A stretch of DNA of 64,000 nucleotides from an uncultured Lachnospiraceae bacterium (GCA_949051815.1 CARQVR010000003.1:1-64000), one strand, 5' to 3'; counted from the stretch's first letter, positions 50,046-59,996 are shown. The notes: generated from the sequence alone by a model not told the origin. Numbers and translations are program-made.

Positions 50046-51356
50046 ATGAAACAGCCTGTTGACACATCTTTATGTACCGGAAATAACGCCTCTGTTTTTT
50101 CTTCTGCCACAGATTACCAGACAAAATCCGCAGCATCACCCGCCAAAAGCTCTGGGTTTCAGAACGCCTGCGGCCAGATTCCCTACAACATGACCAACGA
50201 TTACATGTTCCGGGCTGTCTTACAGTCCAACAATAAAGTCCTGCGCGGGCTGATTTGTTCCCTGCTCCACCTGTCCGAAAAAGCGGTGGTTTCCGTGGAA
50301 ATAACCAATCCCGTCATATTGGGAGAGGCCGTGACGGATAAGGAGTTTCGTCTGGATATCAATGTGGTTCTGAATAACCATACCCTGATTAATCTGGAAA
50401 TGCAGATCGCCAACAAGCTCAACTGGCAGGAACGCTCCGTTATGTATCTGTGCCGCTCCTTTGACCGGCTGAACCGCGGACAGGACTATATGGAAGCAAA
50501 ACCGGCCATACATATCGGCTTTCTGGATTATACCCTGTTTGAAGAAACGCCGGAGTTTTACGCGTCCTATAAACTGATAAACGTCAAAAATCATCAAAAA
50601 TATAGTGACAGTCTGACCCTACATGTGGTAGACTTATCTCGGATAGATCTGGCAACAGAGGAGGACAGGAAGTATCATATTCACGAGTGGGCCATGCTGT
50701 TTAAGGCCAGAACATGGGGGGAGATGAAAATGCTGGCAGCCAGAGATGAATATTTGCAGGAAGCGTCAGAAACCATATTCCGGATGAGCGCAGACGATCT
50801 GGTGCGCAAAAGGTGCCTCGACCGGGAGGAGTATTATCAGGACCTGCGCAGTTATGAGAGGAAGATAGAACTGGACCGGATCGAGCATGAGCAGGATCTG
50901 CGCAATTATGAAAAGAAAATAGAGCAGGACCGGCTTGCTCATGAGCAGGATCTGCGCAATTTTGAGCGGAAGATAGAACAGGATCGGATCGAGCATGAGC
51001 AGGATCTGCGCAATTTTGAGCGGAAGATAGAACAGGACCGGCTTGCTCATGAGCAGGATAAACGCAATTATGAGAAAAAGATGGAACAGGATCGTTTGGA
51101 GCACGAGCAGGATCTGCTCAATTATGAAAAGAAAATAGAGCAGGACCGGCTTGCTCATGAGCAGGATAAACGCAATTATGAGAAAAAAATAGAACAGGAC
51201 CGCTTGGAGTATGAGCAGGATAAACGCAGTTATGAGAAAAAGATAGAGCAGAATCGTTTGGCGCACGAGCAGACTCTGTTAACCCTCGCCGAGCGGGACG
51301 CCCAAATCCAACAGTTGCAGGCACAACTGGAAGCACTGAAAAAACAGAACCCCTAA
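50046..51356 (+). CDS. Rpn/PD-(D/E)XK nuclease-family protein with repeat tail
   Basis: A 436-residue protein. Residues 40-255 form the recombination-promoting nuclease or putative transposase fold (PDDEXK_2): MTNDYMFRAVLQSNNKVLRGLICSLLHL, EKEFRLDINVVLNN-type core (DKEFRLDINVVLNNHTLINLEMQIANKLNWQERSVMYLCRSFDRL) with the Asp and Glu-x-Gln residues, and a conserved GFLDYTLF region. The last 175 residues are eight 18-residue repeats of helix-forming, highly charged sequence plus a coiled coil end (LAERDAQIQQLQAQLEALKKQ). AAAGGA lies ten bases before the ATG. Confidence 0.85.
   Translation: MKQPVDTSLCTGNNASVFSSATDYQTKSAASPAKSSGFQNACGQIPYNMTNDYMFRAVLQSNNKVLRGLICSLLHLSEKAVVSVEITNPVILGEAVTDKEFRLDINVVLNNHTLINLEMQIANKLNWQERSVMYLCRSFDRLNRGQDYMEAKPAIHIGFLDYTLFEETPEFYASYKLINVKNHQKYSDSLTLHVVDLSRIDLATEEDRKYHIHEWAMLFKARTWGEMKMLAARDEYLQEASETIFRMSADDLVRKRCLDREEYYQDLRSYERKIELDRIEHEQDLRNYEKKIEQDRLAHEQDLRNFERKIEQDRIEHEQDLRNFERKIEQDRLAHEQDKRNYEKKMEQDRLEHEQDLLNYEKKIEQDRLAHEQDKRNYEKKIEQDRLEYEQDKRSYEKKIEQNRLAHEQTLLTLAERDAQIQQLQAQLEALKKQNP
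50826..51257 (+). repeat. Eight 54-bp tandem repeats in the coding region
   Basis: Units of exactly 54 bases encode xxHEQDxRNYEKKIEQDR with small changes (LAHEQD or IEHEQD alternating; YEKK or FERK). Eighteen residues equal five helix turns, so each unit repeats the same face. Slipped-strand changes in copy number are likely. A ninth, degenerate unit follows. Confidence 0.92.
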
Positions 51357-51362
51357 ATTCAC

Positions 51363-51392
51363 AAAAGGAGCATACCGCAATATGCTCCTTTT
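51363..51392. terminator. Bidirectional terminator
   Basis: AAAAGGAGCATA and TATGCTCCTTTT around CCGCAA, six bases after the Rpn-type gene stop; A- and T-tracts at both ends let it serve the converging surface-protein operon too. Confidence 0.85.
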
Positions 51393-51435
51393 GCGTTGTG
51401 TCCATGTCGCCCTGCCCGACCGGACCATGCAAAAT

Positions 51436-54400
51436 CTATTCCGTTTCTCTCTCTGCAGTTGCCTCACTGCTTTCCTCTTCCCCGTCTTCCGCCGCCTTCT
51501 GGTTCTTACGCTTCTTCCGTTTCTTATGTACCAGAAATACAGTCAGAAGAATCACCGAAACCGCACCGGCTGCAAGAAAGACGATTTCATCCCTTATCCC
51601 TTTCTCTGCTACACGGACGGCAATTCTCACGCTGCTGCCCTCTGCGGAAAAGAGATGATAAATTCCCATCAGTTCCGTCTCCGCCTTTTTCCATCCGGCA
51701 TTGTCCTCCACATAAATCTCCACGCCTTCCGTCTGCCCCTGCGGAGCCTGATAGCGGATCTGATGGGTTGACGCGCCGTCATCCGGAATCGTAATCTGCC
51801 AGCACTCGGTCAGTTCACCGGCTTCCCCGTCTCCCGCCAGCGAAACACCCGCCGCATTCACATCCAGTTTCTCCACAGCCAGTTCATCCTCCTGAAGAAA
51901 CCGGCCGTCCGCAAGCAGAGAAGACTGCCCGTTATCCCGTATCCAGCTTCCCGCCAGCGTCGTCAGATACCGCACATACTCCACCGATACATCCTCATCC
52001 AGCCTGACGTTCGTAAGCTCCTTATTATCCCAATCCGCATAAAAGCCTTCCTTCACAGGAATGTTCGGATATTTTTCCAACGCTACGCTGCCGCCATAAG
52101 AGCATTCAGCCGCCCCCACTTCCTCATCATCGGCATAAAAAGTAATTTTCATCTTGCGAAAGTGTGCCGGAAGCCCTTCCCTTTGCAAAAGAGTCTCATA
52201 GCTCACCGGCTCTGCCTTGCCGCTATAGCTGATACGGTCGATACCCGCAATCTCATCCGAAACAAAATAGTTGCCCGCAAGCTCGGCTTTGTCAGAAACC
52301 CTGCCTGCTATGGCGCCTGAGAAAGCCTCCGCTTCCTTCACCTTCACCATGGACACACAGTTGTCAATCCCGTTTCCCCAACCGGCTATGCCGCCTACAT
52401 ACACCCCGCCTGCCACTGTACACTTTGCGTAGCTTTGTCTGATGTGGGACAAGGACTGCCCTGCAACGCCGCCCACATAATCGCCCGCCGTGCTCTCGAT
52501 TCTGCCATAATTCTCACAGCGAAGCGTCATTCCCATCTCCTGCAGACCGCAAATGCCGCCCGCATAGCTCTTCTGCGCAGTCACTTTCGCCTGATTCACA
52601 TTCTGCCTGAGCACACACTTGGTAAGAAACGTGGAGTTTGCCCTTGCCTCGTCAAGTCCCGTGATATCGCTCTCCAGATCAAAGTCATACTCAATCGCCA
52701 TAGTTCCCGCAATACCCGACACGTTCAGATCCGCTTCCACGTTTCCGCTGTTGGTGCAATCGGCGATGGTGGCGTCCATGCTCTCCTCCGCATTCTCCTG
52801 TGACTCATCCTCATACCTGTCGGAATAATCCATATCCAGCACACCGTCCAGCGCATCCGTATACAGAAGCATAATTTCGCTGAACTGGTCGTTGATATCC
52901 GACAAATCTTCTCCCAACAGGTCTCCTGATGAGGACATCTCGTCATTTAAATAACCCATATTTTCAGAGATATTTTTCAGATTGGAGTTGAGGCTCCCTG
53001 TGGTGGAACGGTAGTCATCCCCCAGTCTCGGAAAACTGATATCCGGCTTATCGTTTAAATTTGTCAGAATATCCTTCGTCTCATCCCCCATTTCTTCCAG
53101 ATTTTCTGCCGCATCCTTTGCGGAAGAAGCGGCGGATTTCAACTGCTTCTTCGCGTCATCCGTCATCTCGTCTGCATGTCTGGATGCGATATCCGTCATG
53201 GTTTCCAGATATTTGCGCATATCCTCCGTGTAACTGCTGCCGCCATGCGCTTCACTGTACTTCTTATCCGCATAATCCCCAGCGGCATCTGCAATTTGTG
53301 AGGCATTTGCAGCCATATTTTCCGCTGCCTTTTTCTGTACCTGACGATCTGCCTCCGCCTGCCCGCTGTTGTCGGAAAGCGGAAATTCCCTGCTCTCCCC
53401 GCTGCCGCTGTCGTAATGCACCCAGCCGCTAATTCCCATATAATGTTCCGGCACATCCTGAAAGTCAATGGAGGCATAGCTCCAGCCGCTGTCCACACCC
53501 GATTCTGTCACCGGCTTTAAATCATATTCATTGGTGGTATCCTCGCTGGCCGCCTTGCCAATATAATAGTTTTCATACGCCTCCGTAGCCTTCGCCACAT
53601 CCCCGGCATGCTGTTTTCCGGCCTCCTCAATCGCTTTTTTCGCCTGATCGTACTGCTCCCTCTCTTCGGGCGTCATATATTGATAGAGATCCATGGACTT
53701 TACCATGTCCTCCAGTTTCCCCGCCGCGTCTTTCACATCTCCCGCCGCGTCCGAAGCATGGTCGATCACACCGCCGTCCTTCGCCGTCTCGTCCAGCACA
53801 TAATCAAACCGGCTCACCGCCTCATTGACGGAATCCATCATACTGTCCGTCCACTCCGCCGTCCGGTCCGCCAGCGCGTGGGTATCGTCAAGGGCCCGGT
53901 CCGCAAACCCCCGGATCACCGACAATCTGTTGGAAAGGATATCCGAACGGTCGCCCGCATCATCTAACATCTTGCCCACCTGATCGTGCATGGTATCAAT
54001 GTGTTCCGACAATTGCAGCACGATATCCTCCGACAGATCGACCGCTATGTAAGGTTCCGCCTGTCCGACAATACCGCCCACGTCCTTACGTCCGTATATC
54101 CTTCCTTTGTTCACACAGGAATACACATACCCAGACTGTCTGCCCGCTATACCGCCGACATTATAGCCCACATGCTCATAACCAATCACGCCCTCGTTAA
54201 CACAGTTTTGTATGATTCCCGTGGAAATGCCCGCTATGCCGCCTGTATCTACCGTGTTTTCCGTAGTGGAAAGCTTTTCGCTCTTCTCGTCCGTTCCTCC
54301 TTCGAGGGAACCCAACAGACCTGCCGTATACTGTCCGAAGTCAATATCCTCCAGCGACTTCGCCTTGTCCTCACTGGAAATATTGACGTCGGCGCGGTTG

Positions 54401-55188
54401 AGACACCCCACGATGTTGCCGACATTATCGCCTGCTATGCCGCCCGTATAATGCGCGCCCGTAACCGTTCCCTTCGACTCGCTGTCCATCAGTACGCCGC
54501 TGATCTCATTGTAGCCTGTGATACCGCCCACATAGTCGCTGGCCTCCACGACGCCGTCAAAGACACAGTTTAACAGAATACCACTGTTATCTCCCACGAT
54601 CCCGCCGACCACCATCTGTTTCCCTGTGGGCCTGACCGTTCCCTCCACTTTCAGGTTCGCAATCACCGCCGATTCCTGCGTGTAATTAAACAGTCCCACA
54701 TAGGAGATCGGTTTATGCACCAGAAATCCGCTGATGGTGTGACCCTGCCCGTCAAAGTAGCCGCCAAAAGTCGGTATGGAAACAAAGTTCTCTCCGGCCA
54801 GATCAATGTCCGCTGTCAGGTACACCTTCTTGTTCTGCGACCATGTGTCCAGCCAGCAGTCTCTGGAAAAGGCTTTCAACTCCTCCGCGCTTCCGATATA
54901 AACCTCTTCCCATTCGATCTCCTCATTCTTATAAGAAGCAATTGTCTCGTTGGCGTCCTCCACGCTGGCAACTGCTTCCTCTTCACCCGCGTCCTTATCG
55001 TTATTCTCCGCCCGTTTTTCCACCTTTGTGGAAACCGTTCCCGTCTGCTCCTGCGGTTTTTCTTCCTCCGCCTGTACATACGCCGCCGGCAGACCGCCCA
55101 TGAACACTGCCGCCGCCATTAACAGGGCTGTCAGTCTCTTCCTGCCCAGCCATTTGACCTCTGAGCGGGCCGTCCTCTTCCTACACAT
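51436..55188 (-). CDS. Large GLUG-repeat surface protein
   Basis: A 1250-residue exported protein: signal peptide to about residue 41 (RLTALLMAAAVFMGGLPAAYVQA), GLUG repeats in residues 95-400 (GGIVGDNSG, GGITGYNE, GGIAGDNVG, GGIAGRQSGYVYSC), a helical region of about 430 residues, a second GLUG set (GGICGLQEMG, GGVAGQSLSHI, GGIAGWGNG), a C-terminal domain, and a membrane helix (IVFLAAGAVSVILLTVFLVH) before a charged tail. The ATG overlaps the transporter stop by eight bases. It may hold or present what the transporter moves. Confidence 0.8.
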   Translation of the reverse strand: MCRKRTARSEVKWLGRKRLTALLMAAAVFMGGLPAAYVQAEEEKPQEQTGTVSTKVEKRAENNDKDAGEEEAVASVEDANETIASYKNEEIEWEEVYIGSAEELKAFSRDCWLDTWSQNKKVYLTADIDLAGENFVSIPTFGGYFDGQGHTISGFLVHKPISYVGLFNYTQESAVIANLKVEGTVRPTGKQMVVGGIVGDNSGILLNCVFDGVVEASDYVGGITGYNEISGVLMDSESKGTVTGAHYTGGIAGDNVGNIVGCLNRADVNISSEDKAKSLEDIDFGQYTAGLLGSLEGGTDEKSEKLSTTENTVDTGGIAGISTGIIQNCVNEGVIGYEHVGYNVGGIAGRQSGYVYSCVNKGRIYGRKDVGGIVGQAEPYIAVDLSEDIVLQLSEHIDTMHDQVGKMLDDAGDRSDILSNRLSVIRGFADRALDDTHALADRTAEWTDSMMDSVNEAVSRFDYVLDETAKDGGVIDHASDAAGDVKDAAGKLEDMVKSMDLYQYMTPEEREQYDQAKKAIEEAGKQHAGDVAKATEAYENYYIGKAASEDTTNEYDLKPVTESGVDSGWSYASIDFQDVPEHYMGISGWVHYDSGSGESREFPLSDNSGQAEADRQVQKKAAENMAANASQIADAAGDYADKKYSEAHGGSSYTEDMRKYLETMTDIASRHADEMTDDAKKQLKSAASSAKDAAENLEEMGDETKDILTNLNDKPDISFPRLGDDYRSTTGSLNSNLKNISENMGYLNDEMSSSGDLLGEDLSDINDQFSEIMLLYTDALDGVLDMDYSDRYEDESQENAEESMDATIADCTNSGNVEADLNVSGIAGTMAIEYDFDLESDITGLDEARANSTFLTKCVLRQNVNQAKVTAQKSYAGGICGLQEMGMTLRCENYGRIESTAGDYVGGVAGQSLSHIRQSYAKCTVAGGVYVGGIAGWGNGIDNCVSMVKVKEAEAFSGAIAGRVSDKAELAGNYFVSDEIAGIDRISYSGKAEPVSYETLLQREGLPAHFRKMKITFYADDEEVGAAECSYGGSVALEKYPNIPVKEGFYADWDNKELTNVRLDEDVSVEYVRYLTTLAGSWIRDNGQSSLLADGRFLQEDELAVEKLDVNAAGVSLAGDGEAGELTECWQITIPDDGASTHQIRYQAPQGQTEGVEIYVEDNAGWKKAETELMGIYHLFSAEGSSVRIAVRVAEKGIRDEIVFLAAGAVSVILLTVFLVHKKRKKRKNQKAAEDGEEESSEATAERETE

Positions 55189-57754
55189 GATCCGCCACCT
55201 CCCTGCTCTTATCCTGTTCAGGCGTTCTTTTTTCCGATATGCCTCCGGCCCCGGTTTCCGGCTGCCGCCTGCTCGCCAGCTCCCCGGACACAGCCTCTGT
55301 CAACTGCCTGTACTCCTCCTCCGTAAGTTCCGTCACATCCCCGGCCTCCACATAAGCGCTCACATTACCCCTGACAATGGCGCTCATGCTTCCTGTCACC
55401 GTTCCCTCAATCCTGCCCCGCACAAGACCGTCCACTCTCATAAGTCCGGTCACATTCTTCGTGCGGATCGGCATATTCATGACAAAGGCCGTCTTCTCAA
55501 TAATCTTATCCCCCACCAGAAGGATCTGGGGCAGGACAAACATGGTCACAAGAATAGAAATCGAAGTCCCTCTTCCCAGACATTTTCCGATGCCGAAGAT
55601 CGCCGCATTGGAGGTCAGTTTACCAATCAAAAATCCCGCCACCACCATCATGGTGCCCGAGGTAATAATCGTGGGGAACGCCTGATTCATGGAATCTATG
55701 ATGGACTGTCTCCTGCCGTTTTCCTTTCTAAGCTCCATATACCGTCCTGCAATGACGATCGCGTAGTCAATGTTTGCACCCATCTGGATCGAGCTGACGA
55801 TCAGATAGGACATGAAGAAAATATTGTCATGCTGTATCGCCGGAATGGAGAAGTTCAGCCAGATACAGCCCTGTATCACCGCAATCAGAAGCACCGGCAT
55901 ACCTGCCGACTTGAAGGTGAACAAAAGCACCACCAGCACTGCCAGAATGGACACCACGTTATTTACCAGATTGTCGCGGCCAAATGTCTTTTGCAGGTCG
56001 TACTGACTCACCGATTCCCCGCATACCAGCACCCTGCCGTCAGGATAATATTTCTCCGCGATCTCATGCATCCTGTCAAGGAAGGCAAAGGTCTCCTCAC
56101 TTTCCTCGGGAAGCGTCAGGAATACCAGCATACGGCTGTAATTTTCGCCCTGCAGCTGATTCTTCGCAAAGTTCATAGCGTCATAGGCCTCATCCAGCGT
56201 ATCCTGCAGGTCGTCCTCCAGCGTGACATACCCTTCCTCCACCTCGTCGTGGACAAACATAAACATGTCTATCAGGGACACCTTATACTCCGGAAGGCCG
56301 TTAACCACCTTGGCATAATCCTCATCGTTTACGGCATAGGCCGCATACACCAGCTCCGCCACCTCATAGTCCAGATCAATCAGCTCCGAAAACTGTCTCG
56401 GCGTCAGCCTGTCTGTCAGGCAGTAATCATCTAACGCTTCTATGTTGGCAAGTCCCTGCGTGTAATCCACCTCCGGACATGCCTCCAGCTCTTCCAAGAG
56501 CTTTGCCTCCTTCTCGTAGTCGCCCGCCGGCACAATCAGCGCAACCATATTGCTGGCGCCGAAATTATCCGTCTGCAGTTCTTCCGTCTTCTGGATGCTG
56601 TTCTGAATCGGCGGCGTGATGGTGCTGTCCCCGAACACATAAGGGCATTTTCCGGAAACCGTGTACGCCCCCACGATGACAAGCACAAAGAGCGGCGCCA
56701 CGATATGCCTCGTCGCGTAATCAAATTTCCCCACGAAAGGAATGTCCGGGATAAAGCTCTTGTGCCTGGTCTTATCCATCAGCCCGGAAAACAGCATAAT
56801 CACACCCGGCATCAGCAAAAACACGGAACCCAGCGCCAGAAAAATAGACTTAATCAGGCACACGGACAGATCCGGCCCCATCTTATACTGCATAAAACCC
56901 ATGGCAATCAGACCGCCTATGGTTGTCAGAGAACTGCCGCAGATCTCCGGGATCGCCTTGCTTAAGGCAATGATAATCGCCTCGCGGGATTCCAGCGATG
57001 CATGCTCCTCCTTGTATCTGTTCAGAAGAATAATGGCGTAATCTACCGACAGCGCAAGCTGCAGCACCACCGTCACGGAATTGGAAACGAAGGAGATCGT
57101 GCCAAAGACGAAATTCGTGCCCATCTGCAAAACAGCCGCCGCCACAAAGGTGATCAGCAGAACCGGCACCTCCGCATATGCCTGCGACGTCAGAAAAAGC
57201 ACCGTCACTACCACAAAAGCCACCAAAACAACGATGACATTCATCTCTTCCGCAATCAGCTCCGCCTCGATATCTCCCAGTGTCGTGGACAGATAATAGT
57301 CGTACCCGTCAAGCGTTTCCTTCACCCGCTCCAGCGCTTCCAGACACTGGTCATCCTTCTCGTCATAATCGAAAGTGACATTATAATAGGAAGAACCGTT
57401 ATAATAATGTTCTTCCGTGTCATCAAAGTCTACCATGAAAACCCCGGGTATAAACTCCAGCTTCCGCCCGACAGACTCTGCCTGTTCATAAGAAACGTTT
57501 GCCACCATCACATCGCAGGTTCCGTATGTAATAAACTCCTGCTCCATCAGGTCCAGACCCTGCTTCGTTTCCGTGGAGTCGGGCAGGTAATGGGACATGG
57601 AGTTCTCTACGTTCACCCAGTTTCTCGATACAGCGGAAAAAATAATCAGAATGCCAAACAGCAGAAAGAACAGATTGCGCTTATCCACAATGAATCCGCA
57701 GATTTTGACCATTGCCTGATTGCCGCTCTTTTTTTCATTTTGTTCCTTGTCCAT
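55181..57754 (-). CDS. MMPL/RND-family transporter
   Basis: An 857-residue permease with the two-halves layout of MMPL proteins: helix 1 (LFFLLFGILIIFSAVSRN), extracellular domain, helices 2-6 with LQLALSVDYAIILLNRYKEE, second half with VVSILAVLVVLLFTF and SIQMGANIDYAIVIAGRYMELR. The paired DYAI motifs carry the proton-relay Asp. The C-terminal tail has Gly-rich short repeats (VDGLVRGRIEGTVTGSMSA) resembling a small beta-solenoid. Start at 57754 with GAGAGAGG upstream. It leads the operon with the GLUG protein; export of lipids or peptides is inferred. Confidence 0.85.
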   Translation of the reverse strand: MDKEQNEKKSGNQAMVKICGFIVDKRNLFFLLFGILIIFSAVSRNWVNVENSMSHYLPDSTETKQGLDLMEQEFITYGTCDVMVANVSYEQAESVGRKLEFIPGVFMVDFDDTEEHYYNGSSYYNVTFDYDEKDDQCLEALERVKETLDGYDYYLSTTLGDIEAELIAEEMNVIVVLVAFVVVTVLFLTSQAYAEVPVLLITFVAAAVLQMGTNFVFGTISFVSNSVTVVLQLALSVDYAIILLNRYKEEHASLESREAIIIALSKAIPEICGSSLTTIGGLIAMGFMQYKMGPDLSVCLIKSIFLALGSVFLLMPGVIMLFSGLMDKTRHKSFIPDIPFVGKFDYATRHIVAPLFVLVIVGAYTVSGKCPYVFGDSTITPPIQNSIQKTEELQTDNFGASNMVALIVPAGDYEKEAKLLEELEACPEVDYTQGLANIEALDDYCLTDRLTPRQFSELIDLDYEVAELVYAAYAVNDEDYAKVVNGLPEYKVSLIDMFMFVHDEVEEGYVTLEDDLQDTLDEAYDAMNFAKNQLQGENYSRMLVFLTLPEESEETFAFLDRMHEIAEKYYPDGRVLVCGESVSQYDLQKTFGRDNLVNNVVSILAVLVVLLFTFKSAGMPVLLIAVIQGCIWLNFSIPAIQHDNIFFMSYLIVSSIQMGANIDYAIVIAGRYMELRKENGRRQSIIDSMNQAFPTIITSGTMMVVAGFLIGKLTSNAAIFGIGKCLGRGTSISILVTMFVLPQILLVGDKIIEKTAFVMNMPIRTKNVTGLMRVDGLVRGRIEGTVTGSMSAIVRGNVSAYVEAGDVTELTEEEYRQLTEAVSGELASRRQPETGAGGISEKRTPEQDKSREVADHV

Positions 57755-57782
57755 TGAAAAACACCTCTCTCTTTCAATGGGA

Positions 57783-57811
57783 AATATAGCACTTCGACCA
57801 CCGGTCGTCAA
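57783..57811 (-). promoter_or_regulatory. Promoter of the MMPL operon with an operator in the spacer
   Basis: Minus strand TTGACG (57806-57811), 17 bases, TATATT (57783-57788). The palindrome CGACC-ACC-GGTCG (57795-57807) fills the spacer. Such a site is typical for TetR-type repressors, but no regulator gene is in the window. Confidence 0.7.
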
Positions 57812-57841
57812 TTCCGTGCAGGACCAGTTTTATACATTCCC

Positions 57842-57870
57842 TTGAAATTGTACAGAATACAGCGTAAACT
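57842..57870 (+). promoter_or_regulatory. Promoter of the ktrBA operon
   Basis: TTGAAA (57842-57847), 17 bases, TAAACT (57865-57870), 28 bases before the KtrB start codon. Divergent from the MMPL promoter. Confidence 0.55.
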
Positions 57871-57898
57871 ATATCTGTATCGACAGAAAGGCTTTCCT

Positions 57899-59260
57899 AT
57901 GAAAAAAAAGTTTCGCATCAATTTATCCACAACACAGACCATCCTTCTTAGCTTTTTGCTGGCAATTCTGGTTGGCAGCTCGCTTCTCGCCCTGCCCGTC
58001 AGCGCCGCAGACGGCATAGCCGTACCTTATATAGACGCGCTCTTTACGGCAACCACCTCCATCTGTGTGACCGGACTTGTAACCGTTCCCACCTTTTCCA
58101 CGTGGAGTCTTTTCGGCCAGATCATCATTCTCTTTCTCATACAGATCGGCGGACTCGGCGTGGTCACGATTATGTCAGGGCTGATGATCAGCCTGCACCG
58201 CAGAATCGGCATCAAGGACAGAATGCTGATTCAGGACGCCTTCAACTTAAACACCCTGTCAGGCATGGTAAAATTTATCCGGAAAGTGATTGCCGGCACG
58301 CTTCTGATCGAAGGAATCGGAGCGTTTTTGTACATGACCGTATTTGTGCCGGAATTTGGCGTCAAAGGCGTATGGATCTCCCTGTTTAACGCTGTGTCCG
58401 CATTCTGTAACGCGGGCATGGATGTGATCTCGGAGAACAGCCTGTATGCCTATGTCCATAATCCGGTGATCAATACCGTAACGATTTTGCTGATTGTTTT
58501 TGGCGGCATCGGGTACATTGTATGGTGGGATATCGTGGGTGCGTTGAAACATATACGGAAGCAAAAGCTGAAATGTTTCGCCAATCTGACCCTCCACAGC
58601 AAAATCGCCCTCTCCGTCACCGGAATCCTTATCCTTGCCGGAACGGCCGCCATTTTTATCTTCGAGTATAACAATCCCCTGACGATAGGCGGTTTTTCTC
58701 TCTTTGATAAGCTGCAGGCTTCCCTGTTTCAGTCTGTTACGACAAGAACTGCCGGCTTCGCGACCGTCCCGCAGGAGGATCTGACAAACGCCTCCGCCAT
58801 AACCTCCCTGCTTCTGATGTTTATCGGCGGGTCGCCGGTAGGTACTGCGGGCGGCATCAAAACGGTGACCTTTGCCGTACTGATCACCTCGGCATTTGCC
58901 ACAATGAAAACCCATGCCGAAGCGGAGCTTTTTCATCGGACCATTCCGAAGCAGGCTGTCAGTAAAGCGGTGGCGGTGACAAGCATGGCTTTTATTATCC
59001 TGTTTGCAGCGACCCTTCTTCTGTCTGCCGTCACTGACGCAGACGCACTCGACATTATATACGAGACCGTCAGCGCTGCCGCAACGGTGGGCCTGACAAG
59101 AAGCCTTACATCCGAACTGAATATCTGGGGCAGAATCATTATCATTATAACCATGTATCTCGGCAGAGTCGGCCCGATCTCTCTTATGATTGCGCTGAAT
59201 ACAAAAAAGGAAACGAAAAATATCATCAAGAATCCCACCGAAGACATCAGTGTGGGTTGA
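57899..59260 (+). CDS. ktrB: KtrB/TrkH-family potassium transporter
   Basis: A 453-residue K+ (Na+) channel-like subunit with four M1-P-M2 repeats. The four filter loops are visible: TTSICVTGLVT, NAVSAFCNAGMDV, QSVTTRTAGFAT and ETVSAAATVGLTR, each with the conserved Gly. It imports potassium together with KtrA. The start at 57899 uses AGAAAGG seven bases upstream. The ktrA gene follows after 37 bases. Confidence 0.93.
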   Translation: MKKKFRINLSTTQTILLSFLLAILVGSSLLALPVSAADGIAVPYIDALFTATTSICVTGLVTVPTFSTWSLFGQIIILFLIQIGGLGVVTIMSGLMISLHRRIGIKDRMLIQDAFNLNTLSGMVKFIRKVIAGTLLIEGIGAFLYMTVFVPEFGVKGVWISLFNAVSAFCNAGMDVISENSLYAYVHNPVINTVTILLIVFGGIGYIVWWDIVGALKHIRKQKLKCFANLTLHSKIALSVTGILILAGTAAIFIFEYNNPLTIGGFSLFDKLQASLFQSVTTRTAGFATVPQEDLTNASAITSLLLMFIGGSPVGTAGGIKTVTFAVLITSAFATMKTHAEAELFHRTIPKQAVSKAVAVTSMAFIILFAATLLLSAVTDADALDIIYETVSAAATVGLTRSLTSELNIWGRIIIIITMYLGRVGPISLMIALNTKKETKNIIKNPTEDISVG

Positions 59261-59297
59261 GAAAGAAGCAAAAAATGCTTCGGAATGGAGTAAACTT

Positions 59298-59948
59298 ATG
59301 GGCATTCATCAATCTTATGCGGTTTTCGGCCTCGGCAGATACGGACATGCCGTGGCAAAAGAACTTGTAAACAGCGGCGCGGAAGTGCTTGCGGTGGATC
59401 TGGACGAGGAACTCGTCAATGCAGCCATCACTGAAATTCCCATCTGCAAATGCGCGGATATCACAGAGGCGGAGGTCATCAGGCAGCTTGGCATCGCCAA
59501 TATCGACGTGGTTATCATCGCTATGGCCAGCAATTTAAAGGCCAGCGTCATGGCGACCATGCTCTGTAAGGAAATCGGCGTCAAGGTCGTGATCGCCAAA
59601 TGCGCCACCGATCTGGACCGCAAAATTTTACACAAGGTAGGCGCCGACCGGGTCGTATTTCCGGAGAGCGAGTCCGGCATCCGCCTCGCCAAAAATCTCC
59701 TAAGCTCCGGCTTTATGGATATCATGGAGCTTTCCAAGGACGTCTCCATGGTGGAGCTGCCCGTCAAGCCGGAATGGGTGGGCAAGACCCTGATGGAACT
59801 AAATCTCCGGAAAAAATATTCCATCAACGTGGTGGCTATTATAGAGGAGAAAAGCGTCCGCATTGATATCGACCCGGAAATGCCTTTGCAGGCATCCATG
59901 AAAATGATTGTGATAGCCGATACGGCAAAACTGGGGAAACTTTCGTAA
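59298..59948 (+). CDS. ktrA: KtrA/TrkA-family regulatory subunit
   Basis: A 216-residue RCK protein: RCK_N with VFGLGRYGHAVAKELVNSGAEVLAVDLDEELV and ADITEAEVIRQLGIANIDVVIIAMASN, and RCK_C from about residue 135 (SMVELPVKPEWVGKTLMELNLRKKYSINVVAI). It binds ATP/ADP or c-di-AMP to gate KtrB. GGAGTAAACTT precedes the ATG at 59298. Confidence 0.93.
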   Translation: MGIHQSYAVFGLGRYGHAVAKELVNSGAEVLAVDLDEELVNAAITEIPICKCADITEAEVIRQLGIANIDVVIIAMASNLKASVMATMLCKEIGVKVVIAKCATDLDRKILHKVGADRVVFPESESGIRLAKNLLSSGFMDIMELSKDVSMVELPVKPEWVGKTLMELNLRKKYSINVVAIIEEKSVRIDIDPEMPLQASMKMIVIADTAKLGKLS

Positions 59949-59968
59949 AAGTCTCCCCAGTCATTTTT
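59930..59968 (+). terminator. Terminator of ktrBA
   Basis: ACTGGGGA-AACTTT...AAAGT-TCCCCAGT stem overlapping the ktrA stop, followed by ATTTTT. Confidence 0.8.
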
Positions 59969-59996
59969 CTATATGCAAAAGTCAAAATTCCACCGT

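Noticed and set aside
50826..51257. Possible CRISPR array
   Set aside because: The repeats are contiguous 54-bp units without spacers and are in frame within a coding region.
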